Below are positions 6,483-15,124 of a stretch of DNA of 64,000 nucleotides, piece by piece. The notes below the pieces were generated by a model, which worked only from the letters and a program-made list of their open reading frames with translations, made no database searches and was not told the DNA's origin. Origin of the DNA: Leeuwenhoekiella aequorea (GTDB taxonomy: Bacteria; Bacteroidota; Bacteroidia; Flavobacteriales; Flavobacteriaceae); assembly GCF_004104375.1 (NCBI RefSeq), contig NZ_QOVM01000002.1, positions 62,001-126,000 of the forward strand. Direction: 5' to 3'. The first letter of the stretch is position 1, and the number at the start of each line of letters is the position of its first letter. The translations under genes and the position numbers were made by a program.

Positions 6483-8921
6483 ATGAGTCTTCAGAAGTAT
6501 AACGATAAGCGTGATTTTAAAAACACACCCGAACCTTCTGGTCAACTAGATGCGACAAATAGCAATCGATTTGTAATACAGGTTCATAAAGCTACCCGAT
6601 TACACTTTGATTTAAGGTTAGAATTAAATGGAGTTTTAAAGAGTTGGGCGATACCTAAAGGCCCTTCATTAAGCACAAAAGATAAACGACTCTCGATACA
6701 AACAGAAGATCACCCTGTATCATATTTAAATTTTGAAGGAGTGATTCCTAAGGGTAATTATGGAGCTGGTAAAATGCAGATTTGGGATTCTGGTACATTT
6801 GAAATTCTGAATGATACAAAGAAGAGTGATCCTGAAGCTTTATTAAAAAGTGGGGATTTAAAAATTAAATTCTCTGGTGACAAGATACGAGGAGATTTTG
6901 CTCTGGTAAGAATAAAAAACTCTAAGTCTACAAATCAATGGTTGCTCATTAAAAAGCAAGATGCTTTCTCCACTTCTCTGGATTATGATATTGATTTGCC
7001 AGATTTTGCATTACCTAAAGTAAAGTCTGAAGCTTCTCAACCTAAGATAAAAATTGACCAAGTAATAAAACCTATGTTGGCAACACCAACAAAGGAAATA
7101 TTTAATAATCCTAATTGGATTTATGAGATTAAATGGGATGGATATCGCTTAATATCTCACGTGAATGAGGGAAAAGTAACTCTACAATCTAGAAATGGTC
7201 AGGAATACACTAGTAAATTTGATTTAATTGCTGAAGAATTAAAAGGCCTTTCACAGAACGTTATTTTAGATGGGGAAGTCGTTATTCTTGAAGAAAATGG
7301 ATTGCCAAATTTCCAAAAATTGCAGAATTATGAAGCTGGTGTCACTAAAGGGGTGCTGAGATACTATGTTTTTGATGCGATTTATCTGAATGGGTATGAT
7401 ATGCAAAAGCTTCCTCTTATAGATCGTAAAAGTCTCTTGCCTGAAATTTTAGAAGGATTAGAATATTGTAAATTCTGTGACCACGTCGAAGGTATGGGTA
7501 CGATGTTTTACAATCAAGCTATCGAAAGTGGGCTTGAAGGGGTAATTGCCAAAAAGAAAGATAGCCTGTATTATCCCGGAATACGTTTTGAACACTGGTT
7601 GAAGATTAAAAACATTGAAAGTGATGAATTTCTAATTTGTGGTTACACTACGCCAACTAATAAACACGATCACTTTGGGTCTTTAATATTAGGTAATTAT
7701 GTAGATGATAAACTCACCTATGCAGGTAATTGCGGTACTGGTTTTTCAAATGAAATGAAAAAGGATTTGCTTGCAAAATTTAATGAATTTGAAACTACAG
7801 AAAGCCCTTTTTTAGAAAAGATTACCTTAAAAGGTAGAAAACCACACTGGATGCTTCCGAAGCTGATATGTGAAGTAAAATTTATGGAACAAACCGAAAA
7901 TGGCTTGTTGCGACATCCTGTATTTAAAGGCTTACGTATTGATAAAGAATTAAAGAAAATCGATTCCTCATCTCCGACAAAAGAAGTTAAAGCAAATATT
8001 GATACATCAACTATATCATCAGATTCAGTTCTTAATATCAACAGTACTTCAGTTTCCATAACAAATATTGAAAAAATTTATTGGCCGGAAATGGGTTATA
8101 TGAAATATGATTTGATCGATTACTATTTAAATATTTCAGATTTTATTTTACCCTATCTAGTTAACCGACCTCAAAATTTACATAGACATCCTAACGGAAT
8201 TAAAGAGTCGGGATTTTACCAAAAAGATAATGAGTACTTGCCAGATTGGATAGAAAGTTACTCGATCTACTCTAAGTCTGCAGATCGAGACATTAATTAT
8301 TTGCTCTGTCAAAATGAACAAACGCTTATTTATATGGCTAATTTGGGCTGTATCGAACTCAATCCCTGGAATTCAAAAATCACTTCTTTAGACAGTCCAG
8401 ATTATGGAATAATTGATTTGGATCCTTCTTCTAAAAATACTTTTGAAGAAGTTATCGAAGTGGCTCAAGCGGTAAAAGAAGTTCTTACTAAAGCGGGGAT
8501 TGCTGGTTATTGCAAGACTTCTGGATCTACCGGTTTGCATATTTATATTCCAATGGGTGGGGATTACTCCTATGAAGAAGTTCGTAATTTTATAAAATTA
8601 CTCTGTATATACGTACATCAATTGCTTCCAGAAATTACAAGTATGGAGCGTAATTTAAAAAAACGCGGAGCAAAAATATATTTAGATTACTTACAGAATA
8701 GGAGAGGGCAGACACTCGCTGCAGCATATTGTGTGAGACCAAAAAAATATGCTACGGTTTCTACTCCTTTAAAATGGAACGAGGTAACGCAAGGTTTAAA
8801 AATTAAAGATTTTACTATTAAAACAACTCCAGAACGCTTACAAGATTATGGTGATTTGTTCATAAACGTTTTAAAGGAAGGAATAGATATGGAATCTGCC
8901 CTGCAAAAACTTGAAAGCTGA
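6483..8921 (+). CDS. ligD: Multifunctional ATP-dependent DNA ligase LigD (PE-LIG-POL)
   Basis: 812 residues with three domains in the order phosphoesterase, ligase, polymerase. PE (about 1-165): His41 and Asp43 in RLHFDLRLE and His77 in EDHPVSYL are the metal/active-site residues. LIG (about 195-490): the adenylated lysine is Lys217 in YEIKWDGYR, with later SGLEGVIAKKK and WLKIK motifs. POL/primase (about 520-812): NIEKIYWPEMGYMK opening and the acidic IDLDPSS motif near 645. Together they trim, fill and seal double-strand ends held by Ku. The domain order matches the Pseudomonas type, not the mycobacterial POL-PE-LIG order. It is co-transcribed with ku. Confidence 0.97.
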   Translation: MSLQKYNDKRDFKNTPEPSGQLDATNSNRFVIQVHKATRLHFDLRLELNGVLKSWAIPKGPSLSTKDKRLSIQTEDHPVSYLNFEGVIPKGNYGAGKMQIWDSGTFEILNDTKKSDPEALLKSGDLKIKFSGDKIRGDFALVRIKNSKSTNQWLLIKKQDAFSTSLDYDIDLPDFALPKVKSEASQPKIKIDQVIKPMLATPTKEIFNNPNWIYEIKWDGYRLISHVNEGKVTLQSRNGQEYTSKFDLIAEELKGLSQNVILDGEVVILEENGLPNFQKLQNYEAGVTKGVLRYYVFDAIYLNGYDMQKLPLIDRKSLLPEILEGLEYCKFCDHVEGMGTMFYNQAIESGLEGVIAKKKDSLYYPGIRFEHWLKIKNIESDEFLICGYTTPTNKHDHFGSLILGNYVDDKLTYAGNCGTGFSNEMKKDLLAKFNEFETTESPFLEKITLKGRKPHWMLPKLICEVKFMEQTENGLLRHPVFKGLRIDKELKKIDSSSPTKEVKANIDTSTISSDSVLNINSTSVSITNIEKIYWPEMGYMKYDLIDYYLNISDFILPYLVNRPQNLHRHPNGIKESGFYQKDNEYLPDWIESYSIYSKSADRDINYLLCQNEQTLIYMANLGCIELNPWNSKITSLDSPDYGIIDLDPSSKNTFEEVIEVAQAVKEVLTKAGIAGYCKTSGSTGLHIYIPMGGDYSYEEVRNFIKLLCIYVHQLLPEITSMERNLKKRGAKIYLDYLQNRRGQTLAAAYCVRPKKYATVSTPLKWNEVTQGLKIKDFTIKTTPERLQDYGDLFINVLKEGIDMESALQKLES

Positions 8922-8940
8922 AAGAAGATTTTAAAACAAA

Positions 8941-8976
8941 CAAAAGGGCTTCAATAACTTGAGGCCCTTTTGTTTA
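8941..8976. terminator. Bidirectional terminator between ligD and the DJ-1/PfpI gene
   Basis: A 14-bp stem (8941-8954 with 8959-8972, one T-G pair) around a TAAC loop, with CAAAAGGGC/GCCCTTTTG outer arms. T-rich sequence lies beyond each arm on the corresponding strand, so it can serve the convergent minus-strand gene as well. Confidence 0.88.
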
Positions 8977-8993
8977 ACTAAATTTTGAATGCT

Positions 8994-9683
8994 TTAAACT
9001 CCCCAAAAATTAAGCAGAGCCTTAGCTGTAGGACCTGCAGATAATGGATTCTGACCAGTGATGAGCAAACCATCTGTCTCAATATGCGATAAAAACGGTA
9101 CTGTTGCCGTTTTATAAACAGCTCCCAATTCTTTAAGTCGATCCTCCAGATTATAGGGAATATTGTTAGATCGTAATGCAAGTTTTTCTTCCGTATTTGA
9201 GAAAGCAGTAACCTTCTTATTCGCTAGTATAGCGGGATCAAGTTCGGCTGCTTTAAGTAGAGCTGCGGGACCGTGACAAACTGCCGCTACAGGTTTTCCA
9301 CTATTTATAAAATCTACGATTAGTTTTCCGCTCAACTCATTTGAAGCTAAGTCAAACATAGGACCGTGACCACCGGGAAAGAATACTGCATCAAAATCTT
9401 CAGCGGCTACGCTTTCAAGTTTTAAGGTTGCATTCAAAGCAATTTGAGCTACTTTGTCATTTTTAAAACGTTTGTTAGACTGCGTAATATTTTCAGTAAG
9501 CTGACTCATTTCATCGATTGGTGGTTTTCCTCCCAATGGGCTAGCAAGAGTTATTTCACATCCTGCATCTACAAATTCATAATAAGGATCTGTAAATTCG
9601 CCAATCCATAAGCCCGTCTTTGATTTAGTATTTATTAACTCTTCGTGAGAAGTGAGAATCATTAAAATTTTCTTTGCTCTCAT
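8994..9683 (-). CDS. DJ-1/PfpI family protein, Hsp31-like
   Basis: 229 residues with a class I glutamine-amidotransferase-like fold. The nucleophile elbow AVCHGPAAL places Cys136 and His137; Glu29 (GLWIGEFTDPYYEF) is in the position of the conserved acid. The TGLWxGE..DPYYEF and ITLASPLGGKPPID segments are those of Hsp31-like members, reported as glyoxalase III or chaperone/deglycase enzymes that deal with methylglyoxal and other carbonyl stress. It lies 120 bp downstream of a two-gene flavoprotein operon on the same strand and converges on ligD. The stress role fits its neighbours; the exact reaction is inferred. Confidence 0.9.
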   Translation of the reverse strand: MRAKKILMILTSHEELINTKSKTGLWIGEFTDPYYEFVDAGCEITLASPLGGKPPIDEMSQLTENITQSNKRFKNDKVAQIALNATLKLESVAAEDFDAVFFPGGHGPMFDLASNELSGKLIVDFINSGKPVAAVCHGPAALLKAAELDPAILANKKVTAFSNTEEKLALRSNNIPYNLEDRLKELGAVYKTATVPFLSHIETDGLLITGQNPLSAGPTAKALLNFWGV

Positions 9684-9803
9684 TGGTTGTAAGTATTTAA
9701 ATATTCTTTGATATTAGAATTCGGTTGACCGTTAAAAATAATCCCAATTTTAGTTTTCTCAAGAAGTAGTAAAGCTAATTTTCTGCTAAAATTTCTTGTA
9801 GGT

Positions 9804-11228
9804 TCAGTTTTTGAAGTGATCGTTATATACTTTTTTAGCCGCATTAAAACCACACATTCCGTGAACTCCTCCGCCAGGAGGTGTAGATGAAGAGCAAATA
9901 TATACTTGATCGTTAGATGTTTTATATGGCGAGACTTTTACAACCGGGCGTGTAAACAATTGAGTGATATCCTGCTTTCCACCATTTATATCGCCTCCTA
10001 TAATATTGGGATTAAAACGCTCTAATTGCTTTGTGTTTTTAGTACTTCTTGCCAAAATAATTTTCTTAAATCCCGGAGCAGCTTTTTCAATCTGATCTTC
10101 AATTACTGAAGTCATATCTGTTGTATCTCCATTAGGAACGTGGCAGTATGCCCAGGCAGTATGCTTATTTTCTGGAGCTCTAGTTTTATCAAAAACTGTA
10201 TGTTGTGCAATTAAAATATAAGGTGTTTGAGATATTTCACCTTTATGCGTAAGTGCTTCAGAATCTTTAATTTCTTCAGGAGTAAATCCTATGTGAATAG
10301 TCCCAGCTTTACGACATTTTTCATTTGTAAATGGAATAGGTTCATCTAGCGCCCAATCAATTTTAAATATCCCAGGACCGTAGTTATAGTTGCTTAGTCT
10401 ATCTCTGTATGTGGAACTCAGTGCTGTGTTTTTAATTTCAAGTAGCTGTTTTGGGGTTAAATCAAAAACAAAGGAACGGGACTGTGGTAATAATTTGATG
10501 TCTGTAACCTTGTGATTCAATATGAGTTTTCCACCGATTGATTCATAATAAGAAATAAGTGCATCTACTAAAGAACTTGCACCTCCTTTAGGAAACGGCC
10601 AATTGTATTTATGCGCCATAACGCTTAAAACTAAACCAAATGAACTGGAAGCCCAGACATCTATAGGTAAAGTTGAATGCGCAGCGGCACCGTAGAAAAA
10701 GGCTCTGGTTTTTTCATTTTCAAAATAATGTTCGCCAAGTTGTTCTGCAGATTGAATAGCTTTAAGTCCAAATCGTACAAAATCAAATGGATGTGATGGG
10801 ATAGTTAGCGGACCTAGTAAATCTGATGAAATGGCTTCCCAATTTGACGTTATCTTACTGAATAATGTTAGATATGAATCTTTATCTATTTCAAGTTGGG
10901 AAGCTGTTTTTTCTACATCTGTATATGCTGCTAAAGCGCTTCCATCTAAAAATGGATGCGCATAAGGAATTTCTGGAAATACCCATTCTAAACCAAATTT
11001 TTTTAAGGGTAAGGTTGTAAAAAATGGAGATGCATATGCCATAGGGTGGATTGCAGAACCGGTATCATGTTTATATCCCGGTAATGTTAAAGCTTCGGTT
11101 TTTGTAGATCCTCCGGCAGTTGAGGAGCCCTCATAAATAACCGTGTTTAACCCTTTCTGCTGCAGATAAATGGCTGCACTTATACCATTAATTCCACTTC
11201 CTATAATTATGCTATCATATTTCTCCAT
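9804..11228 (-). CDS. Phytoene-desaturase-like FAD-dependent oxidoreductase
   Basis: 474 residues. A Rossmann FAD motif sits at the N-terminus (IIGSGINGISAAIYLQQKG, about 7-25, then E35 for the ribose), followed by GGSTKTEAL. Near the C-terminus, CSSSTPPGGGVHGMCGFNA is the second FAD-binding segment typical of carotenoid-desaturase/PYROXD2-like enzymes. No crt genes are adjacent, so it is more likely a general member of this broad superfamily than a carotenoid enzyme. Its ATG overlaps the stop of the upstream NmrA-like gene by one base (TAATG), so the two are translationally coupled. Confidence 0.85.
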   Translation of the reverse strand: MEKYDSIIIGSGINGISAAIYLQQKGLNTVIYEGSSTAGGSTKTEALTLPGYKHDTGSAIHPMAYASPFFTTLPLKKFGLEWVFPEIPYAHPFLDGSALAAYTDVEKTASQLEIDKDSYLTLFSKITSNWEAISSDLLGPLTIPSHPFDFVRFGLKAIQSAEQLGEHYFENEKTRAFFYGAAAHSTLPIDVWASSSFGLVLSVMAHKYNWPFPKGGASSLVDALISYYESIGGKLILNHKVTDIKLLPQSRSFVFDLTPKQLLEIKNTALSSTYRDRLSNYNYGPGIFKIDWALDEPIPFTNEKCRKAGTIHIGFTPEEIKDSEALTHKGEISQTPYILIAQHTVFDKTRAPENKHTAWAYCHVPNGDTTDMTSVIEDQIEKAAPGFKKIILARSTKNTKQLERFNPNIIGGDINGGKQDITQLFTRPVVKVSPYKTSNDQVYICSSSTPPGGGVHGMCGFNAAKKVYNDHFKN

Positions 11229-12097
11229 TAAGGCAAATCGTTTTCGTTAATTCCTTGTAAATACTGTTTAAATGTCATAACACCGTGTTTATCTCCAATC
11301 ATATCATGGGTAGTTATATATTTAAAAAAATTGATCTTATCGTAAAAATTCTTATCAAAAAATCGTGGTAAGAAAGCACCGATATCTGCTATTGTCTTTG
11401 GTATTTTGACAATTTTGGCACCAAAACGATCTTGAATCATTTCGGCCATTTCAAATCTGGTATGAATTTCAGGACCGCCAATAAGCTGTACACCTGTAGT
11501 TCTATTTTTTAATGTAGTAATGACCACCTCTGCCATATCATCTTGTGAAATACTATTTGTTCTTGCTTCACCATCCCCAATTATAGGAATCATATTTCGT
11601 TTTGCCATTATGGCAAGGTCGTGAAGACCAGAAAACATACCCACTGGTCTTAAAATACAATGCGGAATTTCAGTTTCTGTTAATTTATCTTCAAATTTTT
11701 TATGATTTTTAGGAATTGCAAAATCATCATTGTGACCAGCTTCTTTTATAGAAACATAAATATAGTATGGAACCTTATTTTTTAGCGCATCTAAAAGTAC
11801 TTCAGAATTACCTACATGATCAACCTCATTAAATGTGTCTGGAGAACTTGTAAATAAGCTTACGCTCTTTCCCATACCTGAAATTACAGCGTCCACTCCT
11901 AAGGTTATATCTTTTATCTCCTCAGGATTGTTTGCCGGGTCTACAACCCAAATATCATTTGTATAGGGCAACAGTTTAGCCATTCCTTCTTGTGAGCTCG
12001 TTTGCGCTCTAAAAGGAATTAAGTCTCTTTTTAGTCGTTTTGCTATTTCCAGCCCCAAAGCACCAGAAGCACCTAATAATAATACACTCGAACTCAT
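11228..12097 (-). CDS. NmrA-like atypical SDR, NAD(P)-binding protein
   Basis: 289 residues. The dinucleotide motif GASGALGLEIAKRL (about 9-22) opens a Rossmann fold; the YIYVSIKEAGHNDDFAIPKNHKKFE region and the later GDGEARTNSISQDDMAEVV strand-helix are typical of atypical SDRs of the NmrA/sugar-epimerase type. No catalytic YxxxK is seen, so it may be a redox sensor or reductase acting on a quinone or flavoprotein partner. It is the first gene of a two-gene operon with the desaturase-like flavoprotein (1-base overlap), implying joint function. The substrate is unknown. Confidence 0.85.
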   Translation of the reverse strand: MSSSVLLLGASGALGLEIAKRLKRDLIPFRAQTSSQEGMAKLLPYTNDIWVVDPANNPEEIKDITLGVDAVISGMGKSVSLFTSSPDTFNEVDHVGNSEVLLDALKNKVPYYIYVSIKEAGHNDDFAIPKNHKKFEDKLTETEIPHCILRPVGMFSGLHDLAIMAKRNMIPIIGDGEARTNSISQDDMAEVVITTLKNRTTGVQLIGGPEIHTRFEMAEMIQDRFGAKIVKIPKTIADIGAFLPRFFDKNFYDKINFFKYITTHDMIGDKHGVMTFKQYLQGINENDLP

Positions 12098-12566
12098 AAT
12101 TTTTTTTATTTAAAATTACACAAGTGGAGAGTAGTTCTATTTATAATTATCTATAATTAACTCTAATTTAATAGGGGAGGGATTGATTACGAACTGCAAG
12201 CGCTATTCTGTATTTAGATTAGTTATTCAATATTCTAAACTTCAAATTTTCAAATCATTACTGGTTATTGTATTAAAGATTTGAAAATTAGATATATAAA
12301 TATTAGCTTTAAAGATATAGCCATAAAGAAATAATTGAATATTGTAATACTAGTAAATTAAAATGCTGATAATAAGGTAATTATATTTAAAATAGAATTA
12401 CTAAACATTATTTGTCTAGTAATTATTACCCCATTAATTATAATTAATAATGTTTCTTACATAATTATAAATGAGTTGGATGTAATTGTTCCCCGCAAAT
12501 GCTTTTAACTTATATAGTATTCAAACCCCGCATAGAGCATGTTTATATGATTGATAATTACACTAT
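12098..12566. other. Long divergent intergenic region with an inverted repeat and CCCCGCA motifs
   Basis: 469 bp between divergent genes, very AT-rich, without a convincing ORF. AAACATTATT (12403-12412) and AATAATGTTT (12446-12455) form a 10-bp inverted repeat. CCCCGCA occurs twice, at 12491-12497 and 12526-12532, 35 bp apart and just upstream of the GAF/PAS gene; CCCCGC recurs upstream of the DUF421 gene (21832). Regulator binding is possible but unproven. No perfect TAnnTTTG element was found. Confidence 0.45.
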
Positions 12567-14447
12567 ATGTACCAGATAGAAGAGCGGGAAGTAAAACGTC
12601 TTAAGTGCGTAAGTTCATACAGATCTGTGAATGATTCAACAAAGCAGGACTTTGATCAGATAGCCCGAGTAGCGGCAATACTGGCAGATACGCCATCTGT
12701 ACTCATAAGTTTCATGGATGTCACACACCATACATTTATATCTAATTATGGAATTAATCTAAAAGAAATACCGCGCGAAGAGGCTTTTTGCGAACACTTA
12801 TTAAAAAACCACAAAAATCCTTTAATAGTTGAAAATGCCCATCTAGACGAGCGGTTTGTAAATAATACCTACGTGGTAGGTTATCCATTTATAATATTTT
12901 ATGCAGGGTTTCCTATCATCACTCATGATGATTATGTACTAGGAACACTCTGTGTAATTGATCATAAACCCAGAGAAATCTCACAACAGCAAATAGATGG
13001 TTTAAGCCTACTGGCTAATCAAATTTTACAAATTTTTGAATTACAAAAGAAAAGCCATGATCTCGAATTAAGTAAAGCCCAGTATAAACACAAATCGGAG
13101 CGCTTTTCTAATATTATAGAAGCCTCTAATGTAGGTACATGGGAATGGGATTTAAATTCTGGAAATGTCCATTTTAATGATAAACTGGCTGAAATGCTGG
13201 GATACGATCTTTATGAAATGCAACCGGAAACGAAAGATTCATTCACAGCACGGGTGCATAAAAACGATGTTGAGCTATTTGAAAAGACATTAACAGCCTA
13301 TTTTGATGGGGAAACAGATTTTTATACTTGTGAATATCGTTTACGCGATAAAAATGGGGGATGGGTTTGGATCCTAGATAGAGGGAGAACAGTAACTTGG
13401 AATTCTGATGGAACTCCTAAATTAATGTTTGGGACTCACGCTGATATTACACAGCGTAAAGTAGACTCGAGAAAGCTTGCAAATACTAATAAGCGATTAA
13501 AGATTGCGCAGAAAATCGCAAAACTTGGTTACTGGGAACTGAATCGTCTTACAAATAAAGAGTTTTGGTCGAATCAGATATTTGAAATATGGAGTATTAA
13601 TCCGAGAGTGCAAAGCTTCAATTACACGTATTTAATTAGTACGGTTCATCCGGATGATGTAGATCAATTTAAAGCGAAATTTCAGACAGAATCTTCAACT
13701 TCTGAGTCCTCATTTCATTTTAGAATACTAGTGGACGGTAAGATTAAGTGGATACGATGCAGTAAAACCTTTAAATTATTTAATCCGGCGCATATTGAGG
13801 GAACTTTTCAAGATATTACATCTCAAAAATTACTTAAACTTTCATTAGTAGAATCTGAAAAAAGATATAGTGATTTATTTCAATTGATGCCTATTCCATC
13901 ATTTGTATATAATCTGGAAACTCTTGAAATAACTGAGGTTAATCTTGCTGCAGAGAAAGATTATGGATTTACAAGAGAGGAATTCTTATCGATGACACTC
14001 AAGGATTTAAGACCACAAGATGATATTCAAATTTTAATGGATGCCGTAAATCGGACCAAAAAGGAGATCGGACTTCAAAAAATAGGAGTTTATCGCCACA
14101 AGCGTAAGGATGCCTCAGAATTTAAGGTAGAAATTCACAGTAATCAATTGCACGGAAGTAAGAATTTCTCACGTGTAGTAATGGCTGTGAATATATCTGA
14201 CACGCTCAATTATATTAAGCAAATAGAGGATAGAAATACTCGTCTTCAGGAAATTTCGCACGTACAGTCGCATGTGGTACGAGCACCATTAGCAAAAATG
14301 ATGGGTATTATAGGCCTTATTAATGAAGACTTTGATTTAGATACTGAAGAAAATAAAATGTTTCTTACGGAGATCCTTGAATCCGCTAAAGAGTTAGATA
14401 AAATTATACGTTCCATATCAAATAAAGCATCTCAATTAAATAGTTAA
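12567..14447 (+). CDS. GAF-PAS-PAS-PAS sensor protein with DHp-like end, no ATPase domain
   Basis: 626 residues, cytoplasmic (no signal or membrane segment). Order: GAF domain (about 20-160), a PAS fold at about 185-295 (VGTWEWDLNSGNVHFNDKL ... WVWILDRGRTVTW ... DITQRK), a second at about 312-420 (LGYWELN ... DITSQK), a third at about 430-550 (SDLFQLMPIPSFVYNLETLEI). A DHp-like segment ends the protein, with HVQSHVVRAPLAKMMGIIGL holding the likely phospho-histidine. No HATPase_c domain follows, so it cannot phosphorylate itself and probably works with a kinase in trans or as a phosphotransfer module. A stand-alone receiver begins 8 bp downstream, its likely partner. Confidence 0.85.
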   Translation: MYQIEEREVKRLKCVSSYRSVNDSTKQDFDQIARVAAILADTPSVLISFMDVTHHTFISNYGINLKEIPREEAFCEHLLKNHKNPLIVENAHLDERFVNNTYVVGYPFIIFYAGFPIITHDDYVLGTLCVIDHKPREISQQQIDGLSLLANQILQIFELQKKSHDLELSKAQYKHKSERFSNIIEASNVGTWEWDLNSGNVHFNDKLAEMLGYDLYEMQPETKDSFTARVHKNDVELFEKTLTAYFDGETDFYTCEYRLRDKNGGWVWILDRGRTVTWNSDGTPKLMFGTHADITQRKVDSRKLANTNKRLKIAQKIAKLGYWELNRLTNKEFWSNQIFEIWSINPRVQSFNYTYLISTVHPDDVDQFKAKFQTESSTSESSFHFRILVDGKIKWIRCSKTFKLFNPAHIEGTFQDITSQKLLKLSLVESEKRYSDLFQLMPIPSFVYNLETLEITEVNLAAEKDYGFTREEFLSMTLKDLRPQDDIQILMDAVNRTKKEIGLQKIGVYRHKRKDASEFKVEIHSNQLHGSKNFSRVVMAVNISDTLNYIKQIEDRNTRLQEISHVQSHVVRAPLAKMMGIIGLINEDFDLDTEENKMFLTEILESAKELDKIIRSISNKASQLNS

Positions 14448-14455
14448 TACCCTTT

Positions 14456-14824
14456 ATGGAACAGGAAGTATTTATAATAGATGATGACAAAGTTATATGC
14501 AAGGTTCATCAATATTTAATCGCCCATGTTCTTAAAACGGTGACTTCTATCTTCGTAGATGCTGCTGAAGCTCTTGATGTTATTCAAAAAAATTCTTTTT
14601 CTAAAGGCTATTTGATTTACCTTGATATTAATATGCCTGAGTTAAATGGATGGGAATTTATTAAACAACTGGAAAGATTAAAGAATCCGGAAAGATTCGT
14701 TATTATACTGGTAACATCATCTGTAGATGTTGCAGACAAATGGAAAGCTAGTCAGTTTGAATGCGTTAAAGGCTATGTAGAAAAACCACTTACAAAAGCG
14801 AAGTTGATTAATCTTAATTGGTAG
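14456..14824 (+). CDS. Stand-alone response regulator receiver protein
   Basis: 122 residues, a single CheY-like receiver with Asp9/Asp10/Asp11 near the N-terminus, phospho-acceptor Asp57 (YLIYLDINMPELNGW), the VTSS switch segment and the lysine in GYVEKPLT. There is no output domain. It lies 8 bp after the GAF/PAS protein and is probably co-translated with it, forming an incomplete two-component pair in which a histidine kinase ATPase is missing. It may relay phosphate or act by protein contact. Confidence 0.93.
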   Translation: MEQEVFIIDDDKVICKVHQYLIAHVLKTVTSIFVDAAEALDVIQKNSFSKGYLIYLDINMPELNGWEFIKQLERLKNPERFVIILVTSSVDVADKWKASQFECVKGYVEKPLTKAKLINLNW

Positions 14825-14937
14825 TGTTTCTATTCCTGCTTATAATTATAGGAAATATTTAAGACTGACTAATCTTATAATTAAGTACCTTAAACTGATT
14901 CAATTTAAATTAATTATTAATCGTAAATAAATTAGCT

Positions 14938-15069
14938 ATGAGTAAGGATAGTAAAGAATCTAAAAACGATAAAAAAGAAGATAAACAAAGTATTGATAAA
15001 GGTCCTTTAAAGGATAAGCATGTTAATCAATACGGAGAGAAAAACAAAGATAAGAAGCGAGGAGCTTAA
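14938..15069 (+). CDS. 43-residue lysine-rich hydrophilic protein
   Basis: The ATG at 14938 opens 43 codons. The product is very hydrophilic, full of K, D, E, N and S, with almost no hydrophobic residues; the central KGPLKDKHVNQYGEK is the only distinctive part. Such small charged proteins are often stress-induced or DNA/RNA-associated, but no family is recognised. It is followed after 12 bp by a strong bidirectional terminator and sits between a signalling pair and the KatE-type catalase gene. The gene call rests on a clean start-stop frame, the terminator and the composition. Confidence 0.6.
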   Translation: MSKDSKESKNDKKEDKQSIDKGPLKDKHVNQYGEKNKDKKRGA

Positions 15070-15080
15070 ATTTTTGAGAA

Positions 15081-15111
15081 AAAAAAGGGCTACCATTTGG
15101 TAGCCCTTTTT
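15081..15111. terminator. Bidirectional terminator between the lysine-rich protein and catalase genes
   Basis: GGGCTACC at 15087-15094 pairs with GGTAGCCC at 15099-15106 around ATTT, with an A run before and a T run after, so it works for both converging transcripts. Confidence 0.9.
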
Positions 15112-15124
15112 CATTATTAAATGT

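Noticed and set aside
9804-12097. Possible carotenoid biosynthesis cluster
   Set aside because: The flavoprotein resembles phytoene desaturases, but no crtB, crtY or other pathway gene is nearby and the partner is NmrA-like.
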